A DNA stretch of 64,000 nucleotides, taken from NCBI RefSeq assembly GCF_033807715.1, contig NC_084592.1, forward strand, positions 27,647,919 through 27,711,918, given 5' to 3'. Positions 15,224 to 26,951 of the stretch are shown piece after piece. A program made the translations under genes and the position numbers. The notes beneath the pieces are model-generated. The model was not told the origin of the DNA. It saw only the letters and a program-made list of their open reading frames with translations, and made no database searches. The stretch's first letter is position 1. Each line of letters starts with the position of its first letter. This DNA is from Cololabis saira. Taxonomy: Eukaryota; Chordata; Actinopteri; Beloniformes; Belonidae.

Positions 15224-15849
15224 AACCAAACAAAGCTCCACCTGAAGTGTATCTATAGTGGGGGAGGGGGGGGAGCAACCCCGCCACCCGCGAGACCAGA
15301 GGCCGACAAGGAAGAGCCCGGAACCCAGGCCACCGGCAACCCCACAGAGGGGAGAAGTAGGAGGGAGGCAACCCACCGCCTGCGAGGCCCCCCCCCCCAC
15401 CCGGCGGCGGCCGAGGGGGCCCGCGGGCGGGGCCCCCACGGCGCGGAAAGAAGCAGCCAGGGATCCTGCGGCGGCGGACCGCGACCCAGGCAATCCCCGG
15501 CCACCCGGTCCGGGCCGGACACGCGGCCAGGAGGCCCTCACCCTTCAGGCCAACGACCCCCACCCGGCAGGGGGCCAGCCTGCCCGGAGAGACAGAGCCG
15601 CCCCGGCCGCCGACGCGGGCAGGCGCACCCGTCCCCCACGAAAGTGGCCCTCCAAGACCAGAGGGGCGCCCCGCCGTAGAGGCAGCGGGGGGGGACCGGA
15701 GACGGGCCCGGAGAGAGGGAACCCCCCAACAAGGCGACACCCGCGCAGGCCCGACAACGGAGGGCCCCAGACCCAGGCATCCCATTCATTCATCCATTCA
15801 CCTATCCGATACCTATACTAATAATAATATAATATACTATACATAATAA

Positions 15850-15903
<54 letters not shown>

Positions 15904-16973
15904 CCATCTTTGTATAATATAATATTGATAAATTATTAAGTTTTTGATGTCCTGCCAATGGAGGCTCAAATCCTCCATGGCAGGACCCTTCCATACCGCA
16001 TTCTCACCGACACAGACATACAATCACGCACCGTTTCCCCCTCCCCGGGGGGGTCCAGCACCGCCAGAAGGCACCCCAGGCTGCACGGCGGGCCCCGCCA
16101 GGCCCGGGTAACCCGACCCACCCGTCCCAGGCCCAGGCCGGTGAGGGAACGCGGGTGATGTGGGACCCCCTCCCGCCCCTTGTGTTGAGTGCATGTGATT
16201 AATGCCATAAAAACAGGGAGGAGGGAGGGCCAAGTATCGATTGACACCGACCCCCCCCCCTCCCGAACTACGTGTCCTTGTCAAGTGTATTTATAAAGTG
16301 TTGAATGTGCAGTGTCTATTTTGCTGTTAAAACCGTGAGGCGGGGAGTGCCAGGCCCCGCGGGACAGTGCCCCCCACGACCCGGACCCCCCGCCTTTCGC
16401 CTATGTGCGTATGAATCGTGTAGGGGGGGCAAGAGGGGGAGCGGAGGCCGAAGCCAGGAAGCAGGACCAGCAAAGCCGGCCCTGATAAGACACCCGCGTC
16501 CCCCCACCGGCCGTCCAGTAGACGGGGGCCGGCCCCCCGAGCCGGGCAAGGGCCCCACCGTACCTCCAAGGGCGCCCCCGGCGCCGCCGGAGCCCCCAGA
16601 CGGAGGGGGAAACGGTCCAACATCCTCCCATTCATACTGACAACATAAGACATAGATACCTGGGAATGGTGCCACCCCGCCGTCGCGCCCGCCCGTGCAC
16701 CCCCCGGTCAGGGGAGGCCCGCTCCCCGGACCCGGCCCCACCCCCCCCCCCCCCGAGGCCACCCCGGCGGACACCCCAAGGGTCCCGGAGTCCCCACATC
16801 CGCAGGGGCACTTGGCCCCCGCCCAGCGACGGAGGACCAAGGCAGCAATGCCCCCCCAGCGCAGACAGCCACCCCCCACCCAGGCAGGGCCGGGCCCTCC
16901 GGGTGGGACCCCCACGTCCACGGCCCCCCCCCCCCCCCGGGAGGCCCGGAGACGCCCCAGCCACAGTGTTCAT

Positions 16974-17172
16974 GATTTATTAACTCGTGAGCACGTTATA
17001 TTAACTCGTGCGCACAATTTATTTAAACGTGCACACGAGTTAATAGAACGTGCACACGAGTTAATAGAACGTGCACACGAGTTAATAGAACGTGCACACG
17101 AGTTAATTAAATGTGCTCACGTTTTATTAAATCGCGCAAACGAGTTAATAAAACGTGCGCTCGATTCTGTCA
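16974..17172. repeat. 21-bp minisatellite with an orientation switch
   Basis: The unit CACGAGTTAATAGAACGTGC(A) repeats at exactly 21-bp spacing from about 17025 to 17110, with diverged units on to 17172. The first two units (about 16978-17018) run in the opposite orientation (TTAACTCGTG). The array fills the gap between the GC-rich retroelement and the 17.2-kb repeats. Confidence 0.9.
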
Positions 17173-17214
17173 ACATTAAAAATATATTGCATGATCCTTC
17201 ACAGGCTACATATA

Positions 17215-18670
17215 TTACAGTTTTTGAGATATTTAACTATTCTAATTTTCGGAATTTTGGACCCTTGTTGCTCGGCAACACGATATCGCTGAGACACTGA
17301 TCCAACGTTAAAAGACTTGGGACGATGTGGACAACATCATACTGAGGTTTTTTTAGGCTGTTGTTTACAACTTTTGAGATATTGAAGTCAAATTGTCCCA
17401 TTCTATCTATTTTGTTTTATCAACAAAAACCTACGCATTTTTATGGGGGAGAATATGAATAAATCATCCGTAAATGTGCCCCGTCTGTTAATGCTGCCCG
17501 AACCGCAATGTGCACCCATGCATGGCATACATCGTTGGATGCGTCTCCATCGAGCCTCGATGGAGACGCATATAAAAAAAAATGTAAAATGTAAATGTGA
17601 AAAAAAAACCTATCCATTAATGTAGGCTGAACCGTAACGTTTACGGATACATGTCATACATCGTTACATGCGTCTCCATCGTGCCTCGATGGGCATTACT
17701 TTTCTCAGTAATAGGGGTTACCGTGGCAGTGCTAGTTGCCAAAAAGCAAAAAGCGAAAATTTGGACGCTTATTGCTCGGCCGAACTTTATTGTAGAGACA
17801 TCGTTTAAACTTTCAAACACTCGGCCCGATTGGCACTAACAGACCGTACAACGTCATTATGCCAATTATTACAGTTTTTGCGATAATGACCTTTCTTTTT
17901 TTTTTCAGTTCGACTTTGGATGCTTGTTGCTAGGCAACAGGTTATCGTAGAGACATCGTACAAATGTTCCCCGACTCGGCACGCTGTGGACTTCAACATA
18001 TTCAAATTTCATGAAGCTGTGATTTAAGGAATTTTTTTGTCAAAATCCAGGCCAAATGGCCCCATTCATTCGGATGGGGTTTTTTACCACGGTGAAAAAA
18101 AAACCTATCCATTAATGTAGGCTGAACCGTAACGTTTACGGATACATGTCATACATCGTTAGATGCGTCTCCATCGTGCCTCGCTGGTCATTACTTTTCT
18201 CAGTCAAAAGTGTTACCGGGGCAACGTTAGATGCCAAAAAGCAAAAAAAAAGGTAAAAATATGGACGCTTATTGCTCGGCCGAACTTTATCGTACAGACA
18301 TCATTACAACATTGACAAACCCGGGACGCATTGTACTACAACATATTTTAGTCTCATCATGCTTCTTCATCTGTATTACGCTTTTTGAGATATTTAACTA
18401 TTCTAATTTTCATGCTAACGGAAATTTGGACGCTTGTTGCTCTGCAACACGATATATCGCAGAAACATCGATCCAACGTTAAAGGACTCGGAACGATGTG
18501 GAATACAACATAGTGAGGTTTCATTAGGCAGTTGTTTACAACTTTTGAGATATTGAAGCCAAATTTTCCCATTCTATCCTATGGGGCTTGTTAACATGGC
18601 AACAAAACCTATGCATTTTTATGGGGGAGAATATGAATAAATCATCCGTAAATGTGCCCCGTGCCACCGC
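17215..18670 (+). repeat. Tandemly duplicated modules related to family A
   Basis: 17215-17475 and 18370-18665 are near copies (TTTTTGAGATATTTAACTAT to ATGAATAAATCATCCGTAAA). 17590-17800 and 18092-18310 are a second pair, spaced about 502 bp (CCTATCCATTAATGTAGGCT, GGACGCTTATTGCTCGGCCG). The second pair includes the ~110-bp module of family A. No reading frame is conserved. The block ends just before family A copy 2. Confidence 0.85.
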
Positions 18671-18855
18671 AACGTGTATCCAGGCCTTGGTTTGGTTTAT
18701 TGGCCATTATTAATAACCCGAAACATGGCCAGAACTACCTCCAACACAACCAAAACAACCTTAAACACAACCAGTACCACCCCAAACAAAAGCAGCAAGA
18801 GGGGACGAATGGGCAGTAGGGCATGCCCATTTCAAAATTCCCAGACATTTTTTAG

Positions 18856-21279
18856 TTAGAGCCCGAGCACTTACAGTGCGAAGGCCCTATTGTAACTGTA
18901 GGAATTTTTTTAGGTCCCCGAGCACCTTCAGTGCGAAGGCCCTATTGTATCTGTAGGAATTTTTTTTTCCTTCTTCCGACGAAATGAGTACCTTTTTGCC
19001 CCCCGTAAACGTGCCCCAAAAGTCACTTAATTTAGGCCTGGTGAAAAATGTTATATTTATTGGTTTGCATGAATGGGCGTGACAAAATGGCTCAACAGCA
19101 CCCCCTAGAAAACTTTGTGCCTCAAGCCCCACAATACGGTTTGACGTACATGCACGAAAATCGCTAGACACCTGTATCATGTTGCAACTTAAAGAAAAGT
19201 CTCTTGGTGCCATGGCCGAAACCGAACAGGAAGTCGGCCATTTTGAATTAATTGTGTAATTTTGGCGCAATTTATGCCATTCCTTCGGCAGGTAATACGG
19301 CCCGAACCGTAACGTGCACCCAGGTGTGTTATACATTAGAATGTGCGTCTCCATCCTGCGACAACGGGCATTACTTTTCTCAGTCAAAAGCGTTACCGTG
19401 GCGACGCTAGATGCCAAAAAGCGCGACCCCCCTTCATCTGATTGGGCCATATTTGATAGTTCCTACTTTCTGCCATAACTTTTGAACGGGTTGTGATAAA
19501 CACATTTGAGTGGTGTCATCGGACTCGGTATTTAGTACTTGACCTTCATTGGCCTGATTTAGCCCCGCCCCCTTTTCTGATCAATATTTGATAGTCCCTA
19601 TTTTCTGCTATCACTTTTGAATGGTTTCCCATAGAGTCATTGGTGGTGTCATCTAACTCGGTTTTGAATCCTTTACCTTAATTGGTGTAAATTAGCCCCA
19701 CCCCTTCTTCTGATTGGTCGATATGTTTTAGTTCCGATTTTCTGCAATAACTTTTGAATGCTTTGACATAAAAATTTGTGGGTGGTGTCATCAGACATGG
19801 TTTTGAGTCCTTGAACATAATTGTTGTGAATTAGCCCCACCCCTTCTTCTGATTGGTCGATATCTGATAGTTCCTACTTTCTGCCATAACTTTTGAATGG
19901 TTTGATATAGAGAGTCATAGCTAATAAAGAAAAGTCTCTTGGTGCCATGGCCGAAACCGAACAGGAAGTTGGCCATTTTCAACATTTTGAATGAATTGTG
20001 TAATTTTGGCGCAATTTATGCCATTCCTTCAGCCGCTTCAGAGCCCAAACCGTAACGTGCACCCAGGTGTGTTATACATCAAAATGTTTGTCTCCATCCT
20101 GCGACGAAGCGCATTACTTTTCTCATTCAAAAGCTTTACCGTGGCAACGCTAGAGGCCAAAAAGCGCACCTCCCCTTCATCTGATTGGTCCATAATTGAT
20201 AGTTCCCCAAAAGTCACCAAATTTTGCACGCAAGCCAGGCCTGGTGATAAATTTGATATTTCATGTTTTGCATTAATGGGCGTGGCCTAATGGCTCAACT
20301 GCGCCAGACTCGGTATTGAGTCCTTGACCTTCATTGGCCTGAATTAGCCCCTTCTTCTGATTTGTTGTCCCTATTTTCTGCTATAACTTTTGAATGGTTT
20401 GACATAGAGAGTCGTGGGTGGTGTCATCAGACTCGGTATTGAGTCCTTGACCTTGATTGGCCTGAATTAGCCCCGCCCCTTCTTCTGATTGGTTGTCCCT
20501 ATTTTCTGGTATAACTTTTGAATGGTTTGACATAGAGAGTTGTGGGTGGTGTCATCGGACTCGGTATTGAGTCCTTGACCTGCATTGGCCTGAATTAGCC
20601 CCGCCACTTCTTCTGATTTGTTGTCCCTATTTTCTGCTATAACTTTTGAATGGTTTGACATAGAGAGTCGTGGGTGGTGTCATCGGACTCAGTATTGAGT
20701 CCTTGACCTTCATTGGCCTGAAATAGCCCCGCCCTTCTTCTGATTGTTTTTCCCTATTTTCTGCTATAACCTTTGAATGGTTTGACATAGAGAGTCGTGG
20801 GTGGTGTAATCGGACTCGGTATTGAGTCATTGGCCTGAATTAGCCCCGCCCCTTCTTCTGATTGTTTGTCCCTATTTTCTGCTATAACTTTTGAATGGTT
20901 TGACATAGAGAGTCGTGGGTGGTGTAATCGGACTCGGTTTTGAGTCCTTGACCATAATTGGTGAAAATTAGCCCCGCCCCTTCTTCTGATTGGTTGTCCC
21001 TATTTTCTGCTCTAACTTTTGAATGGTTTGACATAGAGAGTTGTGGTTGGTGTCATTGAACTCTGTTTTGAGTACTTGACCTTCGTTGGTGCAAATTAGT
21101 CCCGCCCATTCTTCTGATTGGTCGATATTTCATAGTTCCTATTTTCGGCCATTACTTTTGAATGGTTTGACATAAAGACTCGTGGGTGGTGGCATCGGAC
21201 ATGGTTTTGAATCCCTTGACCTTAATTGGTGCAAATTGCACGCGCAAGGGCCAGTTCATCGCTGCTTGCAGCTTTAATT
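18856..21279 (+). repeat. Family A non-coding repeat, copy 2 (longest)
   Basis: It has the same termini as copy 1 (GCCCGAGCACTTACAGTGCG at the start, GCTGCTTGCAGCTTTAATT at the end). The first ~55 bp are duplicated: a second start lies at about 18913. The interior carries the ~110-bp module at about 19285-19420 and 20040-20165 and a longer tandem array than copy 1. A CAGGAAGTCGGCCATTTT-type phrase also recurs. I assign no coding capacity. Confidence 0.82.
20307..21240 (+). repeat. ~128-bp tandem array in family A copy 2
   Basis: About seven units. The phrase GACTCGGTATTGAGTCCTTG or a close variant starts at 20307, 20430, 20558, 20686, 20813 and 20931, giving spacings of 123, 128, 128, 127 and 118, with small deletions in the short units. 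Confidence 0.93.
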
Positions 21280-23035
21280 TTTTGTTTTTTTTTGTTGAGG
21301 AGCAATACTTCACATATGATTTTACACTGGCTGATTCCCAGGAAGTCTAAAGCTGAAGGTCAGCATTGTCCCACTGCTAGAAACCTGTGAGTCTGCAACA
21401 CAGGTGGTTAAGTAAAACTGTAACTGTTGTGTAGGCAAACGGCATGTGTGTTTGCCTTTTAATGCAAACGGCATGGACATGGTGACCATAGCTACTGAGT
21501 ATCTGATTTTCATGCCTTCTCAATCCTAATAAAACAAACAAAAAAGAACAAGTGTAACAACATCAATAGTTTTTTTTCCCTGTTTCGTGGCTGCAGACGT
21601 TTTCTGACTTAGTTAGCATTTTACTGCCTTTCCCACAGCAACAGGAAAACTGTTTGTTTAGATGGTGAGTGATTGAAAAAGAACACCGTAAGGTTAAACT
21701 AGTAATGAGCATAGTATGTGTTAAGCTTTAATCTTTATTGTTATGGCTTGTTGTTGTCCCCTTTAAAATCTGAATTTTATCCTGGCTCGAACATGTATGA
21801 AAGGATTTGAGGTGTTTAGGTCATTTACAGGAACTGCTGATGAAGTTCATAAATGTTAAAAATGTGTGATTGACTAACAACACGAGTTGTGTTCGTGTTC
21901 CAGAAACTTTATACCCATTAGCCTTAAACCGCGAGGAATTCAACCAATCAAAAACCAGCCAAATCTGCTGGTTTTCTGAAAGAGTCTCTTTTTGTGATTC
22001 TTGGTATTTTTAAGCAAGTCCACTCTGACTTTTATTCCCCTGGGAAGGTAAAAGCAAAAATGATAAAAAATATTTTTTTCACTGATTTGGTGTCCAGGGT
22101 GAATGAGTAAATTTTACTGTTGGCATAAAGTGAGTTTAAAGTAAGCCAGTCCAAAATATGCTAATTAACCAGAGATTGCAAGCAGAAGTCTGAAAACACA
22201 GTTTTCAGATCAGTACTTAATCTACTCATTTATTATTTATATCTATATTTTCGCAAAAACAAATATTAGCTGATATACAGCCATGTGTGTTTTGAATATC
22301 AGTTATTTTTTTATGTAAACCCTTTTGATTGAGTCTATCCCATCAACATTTTTAATCTGCATTAATCGTTACTCATCATCTAGAGTTCATCATCTGATAA
22401 ACTATGTGTGATTTGTTGAAGAAGAAAAAAGACATTGTATCCATGTGAAATCATACCCCAAAGATTCCCTGTTATGGCAAGGGGGTGGATACACATTGAC
22501 TCTAAAAGACTCTTATCTCTGGAGGATTGCAAAAAATGTAATGGTTCAAAACTGAAATCTAAGTCAATCAGCTGCACCCACATTAAGGTTCCAGACATGA
22601 CTCAGGTTAACCCAATAAACTACGTAATCAAGTTTACACCTCGACACACGCTTTATCAGATACTACATCGAACAATAACTCCACCAATGTCAGAGGACTG
22701 ATTTTTTTTTTTGTTTTTTTTCATATTTGAACATTAATTTTTGATCACACCCGAAAAGGGAAAGTATCAGTGTTTTTTAACAGGTTGCCAAGAATGATTA
22801 AATCCCCTGTTGGGGTGTATCAGTGACCTCCCCAAAATGTAGTTATAGTTTGATCCAGAAGTTTTAATAATGTCGCCTTTATAAATCACCACAAAAGATT
22901 TTAAATAAAAACACCACTATTTTCAGAAGTTCAAGAGTATTTGGATAGTTGAGTGGAGAGACATCCATTGGATGGATACAATCCCTTTACTCTTTTCCTC
23001 AAGACAAACCAAGTAGATGAAACAAAATGAAGTCC
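21280..23035. other. Unclassified stretch
   Basis: No transposon or gene was recognised. An 88-codon plus-strand frame at 22435-22701 has no family resemblance I know and is best treated as chance. Confidence 0.45.
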
Positions 23036-25631
23036 AAGGAAATCAAAATGCAATTGAGGAAGCCATACAACTAGCAGGCTACACCCTCCACCGCTGGGAC
23101 CGCCACAAAGACTCCGGTAAGAGCTGAGGTGGTGGACTGTGCATTTATGTCAATAACAACTGGGCCAGCGACAATAGCAGTACACACAGACACTGTTTAC
23201 CGGACGTAGAGTCTATAACAATCAGATGCTGTCCTTTTTTTCTGCCAAGAGAACTAACAGATGTGCTAAAAGCTGTATACATACCGCCAGATGCTAATGT
23301 TAGAATAGCTCTCGCTCCTAGCAGACTCCATCAACAAACTACAGCAGGCCCACCCCGAAATTTCACCCGAGATTTTACCAACACGTCAAGTGTCTGACCA
23401 AAGGGAAAAACACACTACACCATATCTACACAAATATCAAACATGCATACAGAGCCATACCACTCCCATACTTAGGCCAGTCAGACCACCTCTCTCTGCT
23501 CCTTACCCCTGCATACACCCTACTCAGAAGGACGACTCCTCTGACCAAAACCATCCACATGGCCAGAGGACGTGCTTCTCCAGCTCCAGGACTGTTTTGC
23601 AGACACTGATTGGAGTATCTTCGAACAATAGGACCTGGCTTCACACACAGAGGCTGTAGTGTGCTACATCAAGTTCTGCAAAAATTCTGAAAATGTCACC
23701 ATGGACAAACGCGTCCGCATTTTCCCAAACCAGAAGCCCTGGATGACCAGCCAGGTGAAGACACTCCTCAGGGACCGCAACAACGCCTTCAGGTCAGGTA
23801 ATAAAGAACTGTACAGTGTTGCCAGAGCTGACCTGAGAAGGGGAATTAAAAAAAGCCAAAACAACTATAAAAAACAAAATTGAGGAACACCTCTCCAACT
23901 ACAATCCACGGCTGATGTGGCAGGGTATCCTGAAGATAACCAACTTCCGGGTCCAAGACAAAACGGCTGCAGACTAAAGCCGGGCATACACTGTACGATT
24001 ATCGGCTCGTTTTGAGCCGATTTTCCAGTCGTGCGACTTTTTTTTGATTTGGCCCGATTTTGACCCAATCGTTGTTCGTGCCTCGTGCAGTGTACTTGGG
24101 GTAACGACGAGAGATTAACACCTCACGACGAGCTCCCGATCAGGAATCGTGAGGTCGCAAGAAAATCAAGCATGTTTGAAATCCTGGTCGCTCCTCGTGA
24201 AGGAGTCGCACAGTTGAAGCAGTGCTACGACCCGATTTGCCTCATCCTTTCGCAGAGAGCATGCGCAATCTCTGATGTTACGTCAAAAACTATTATTTGT
24301 AGTTTAAGTGTTGCAAATTCACATTACAAATCATGTTTTAATAACAAAAAAAAGAGCGCATTTCCACGTACGGTGCGGGTCGCCGCGTACCCTGCGCCAT
24401 AGGCTTGCGTTGGTGTAACGCGGAACCAAAAATCTGCATTACGGCGTACCCTATGCCGTAGGCTCTGCGTTGGTGTAACGCGGAACCATAAATCAGCCTT
24501 CAGTGTGTGCGCTGTCTGCTGTTCGGAAAACGTCTTTTTTCTCTTCTCATTTTGCTGGGACGCCGGGTCCCTCCGCCGAGACATAACTTTTGCGGTATGC
24601 GTTCTTTGTTGTGTCTAAAAATGATGCGCAGTGCCCACCCAATCAGAAACGGTACAGATATTTTGGGATTTTTTTTAATATATATATATATAAAAAAATA
24701 AAATTATAAAAAAATAAAGGATCGGGTGGGCAGGACGCACGTTTGGGTGGACACAGCCCACCCCTGCCCCAAAACCGGCCTCAAGTTCCAGTACACAGAG
24801 GTCCGACGGGAGGATTATGATCGTATAGTGTGAGCAAAGGGGAGGATTATGATCGTATAGTGTGAGCAGACGGGTCGCATCCGAGCATCGGCTCGTACAG
24901 TGTGAGACCATAAATCGTGGGGTGTGAACTTTTGACCTCCGCGATCTAGTCGTGCAGTGTGAGATGGGGCAGTCTCATACGATTTAAAATATCGCACAGT
25001 GTATGCCCAGCTTAAAGCGTCCAAATGGCAGAGAAGCTGAACACCTTCTTTGCCCGCTTCGAGACCCGACACAAAAACCCTCTGCCATACCCCCAAAAAC
25101 TCCATCCCAACCATCCCTCAGCTCCCAAATGCTCACTGTACAGACACAGGATGTGAAACGCGAGCTCTGCAAACTCAACCCCAGGAAAGCCACTGGACCA
25201 GATGGAGTACCTGGGAAAGTACTGAAAGCCTGTGCCGACCAGCTTGCACAGGTCTTCACCACTATTTTCAACCTCTCCCTGTCACAGGCCTCCATCCCAG
25301 CCTGCCTAAAGTCTGCTACAATCATCCCCATCCAGAAAAAAAACCTGCAACCACCCTCAATGACTACCGCCCCATTGCACTAACCCCCACCATAAGTTTG
25401 CCTACAGATCAACAGGGGAAGCCATAGCCATCACTCTTCATACTACTAGGTGGCTTCATGCTGAGCCACCTGGAACACCGACAGAGCTACGTCAGGATGC
25501 TCTTCATTGATTTCAACTCAGTCTTTAACACCATCACCCCTGACACCCTGAACAACAAACTTTCTGACCTCAGACTCACCCCTCCCACCTGTAACTGGAT
25601 TAAGGACCTCCTCACAAACCAGGACAAATAA
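23036..25631 (+). mobile_element. Jockey-type LINE, degenerate, split by a Harbinger-like element
   Basis: Plus-strand pieces follow LINE order. The endonuclease part covers about 23050-23330 (AGYTLHRWDRHKDSG, then GGGLCIYVNNNW and AVYIPPDAN). A post-endonuclease linker follows (VRIFPNQKPWMTSQVKTLL, RDRNNAFRSG, 23700-23860). After the insertion come MAEKLNTFFARFE (25027-25070) and the RT (ATGPDGVPGKVLKACADQL, NDYRPIALTPT, then a degraded LFIDFNS-FNTITPDTL segment and CNWIKDLLTN to 25625). Stops and frameshifts occur throughout. It ends before the RT catalytic motif. Similar proteins are annotated in fish as pol of jockey-like elements. Confidence 0.82.
23978..25012. mobile_element. PIF/Harbinger-like non-autonomous element (1035 bp)
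   Basis: The left terminus is AGCCGGGCATACACTGTACG and the right terminus, inverted, is AGCTGGGCATACACTGTGCG. Both sides carry TAA (23975-23977 and 25013-25015), the 3-bp TWA-type target duplication of PIF/Harbinger. Removing the insert and one TAA leaves the host LINE in one continuous reading phase (DKTAAD ... AEKLNTFFARFE). The interior has no transposase. It includes a ~60-bp duplication (about 24360-24490; GCGTTGGTGTAACGCGGAAC twice) and a short TA run near 24680. Confidence 0.88.
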
Positions 25632-26743
25632 GAGATATTTTGACAGATAATTATTTTGTTCAGGTGCCATATTCACATGGCAACTACTTAGTGTCATGGT
25701 GTAAACCAGCTGAAAATCTTTCTTCTTAGGCTACAAAGTAATTTAAATCAGAAATTGGCAAGGAAAATTACATTTATGAATGGGAGTTTGGAGGTAAGAT
25801 CACTATGTTCCTATCTGATATCCTTCATTAGTTCTGAATGTACTTAATTTTGGTGCCACGGAACATGATAAGACAGGATCCAAACACAACTTAGGAGGCA
25901 GGTCACTAGAGTTTGGTGTATCACACACAAGTCCTAGAAGCTTGGTTGAGCAGGCAACACAATGGATAGATTCATGTTTTTCTTGGAAGTATTTACATAC
26001 TATTAACAAATACAACTTTTTGACAGTATGAACTATTTGACTAATTCTTCTACTGGGCATTTAGAACAGTAAGCATAATAAAAAGCTTACTGACAATAAA
26101 GTAAAAAGAAGTCTTGAAAGCAGGAAAGCAGCTACATCTGTTTTTCTCTGAGAGAAAGCAATAAGCTGCAAAATATACAGAAAAAATATGGGGTGAATGG
26201 TAATGAAGGAGATTGTGAGGAGTAGTGAATTATGAAGGATTTAGGAAAACTAGTGTGTAGAGACAGACCAGCTCCTATGACCCTGCACCTGTTTGCTGTG
26301 GTACAAATCAGTGTTAAACCCAGCAGGGCCAGATAGGAAAACATTTTTCTTCTTCTCATTGTGAAGACTCTCGTCCACTTTTCCAGATGGCTGCAGGGGC
26401 AGCAGTAGACTGAACCTTTCCTGCTACCACTGATCCATCCAGTTATCCCATCTTTCCAGCCCAAATAACCCAGTCACTACTTTTACCAACTGTACAAGAC
26501 TTGGAACTTAATTCCATCTCCTCACTACAAGCCACTTTGTTGAGGGCCCATAGTTGGCAAATTGACTAACTCATAGTTTTTTAAGAAGAGTTTGCGGATT
26601 TGACTATAGCTCAGTCACTCTCTGGGAGTACTATAATAATAATAATATATATTTTTGCTGTATGATTTTAACATGTGTTGGGGATAATTATGTTTGCCAG
26701 AGAGTACATGACTGATTTCAAGGTACATTTGTGGAGTAAAATG
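25632..26743. other. Unclassified stretch
   Basis: I recognise neither gene nor transposon. The 110-codon minus-strand frame at 26132-26464 lacks any recognisable domain. Confidence 0.45.
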
Positions 26744-26747
26744 ACAG

Positions 26748-26935
26748 TGTGGTGCTGAAGTACAGGAGTCGGAGGCCAAATGTTGAAGGTAGGCGCTAGC
26801 CGTTTATTCACATCAGCCATTAATCCACAACACACTTAAAGCAGGAAGCTTGACGTGACGTAACCACGCTTTCTAACCGAGCGGAACAACATTAACCTGC
26901 AGAGGGTTCCTATGTGAATTATGTAACCCACTACA
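26748..26935 (-). repeat. Gypsy 3' LTR (188 bp)
   Basis: On the minus strand it starts TGTAGTGGGTTACATAATTC and ends GCACCACA, giving TG...CA ends. It lies directly after a G7 polypurine tract and before the ACAG target copy. Confidence 0.93.
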
Positions 26936-26951
26936 CCAGCCCCCCCAGAAT

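Larger units (their letters stand above)
14661..16970 (-). mobile_element. GC-rich non-coding retroelement, copy 1 (longest)
   Basis: Read on the minus strand, it has a GC-rich block (16970-16030), an AAT-type triplet stretch (about 15950-15820), a second GC-rich block (15790-15250), the text CCACTATAGATACACTTCAG, a CA array, a ~230-bp conserved 3' segment (15060-14815), a C tract and A tract (14813-14758) and an AT-rich end with TA/CA runs. The 3' segment matches that of the L1-type LINE ending at 57815. The GC-rich blocks carry Pro/Arg/Gly-rich open frames on both strands, which look like composition artefacts. Two other copies (45235-46745, 41757-42343) stop at successively later points, as 5'-truncated retroelement copies do. 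Confidence 0.75.

Noticed and set aside
15000..17300. Pro/Arg/Gly-rich open frames of 100-260 codons on both strands
   Set aside because: High GC suppresses stop codons. The frames overlap in all phases, have no domain, and are not kept between copies 1 and 2 of the retroelement.
20307..21240. Possible CRISPR-like or satellite array
   Set aside because: The whole ~128-bp unit repeats with no unique spacers, and the genome is eukaryotic. It is an internal tandem of a dispersed repeat.
22435..22701. 88-codon frame as a small gene
   Set aside because: No recognisable family, no splice or promoter context, and AT-rich surroundings. A frame of this length is expected by chance.
26132..26464. 110-codon minus-strand frame with a hydrophobic stretch
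   Set aside because: No known domain. The hydrophobic run is compatible with chance, and no neighbouring exon-like sequence was seen.
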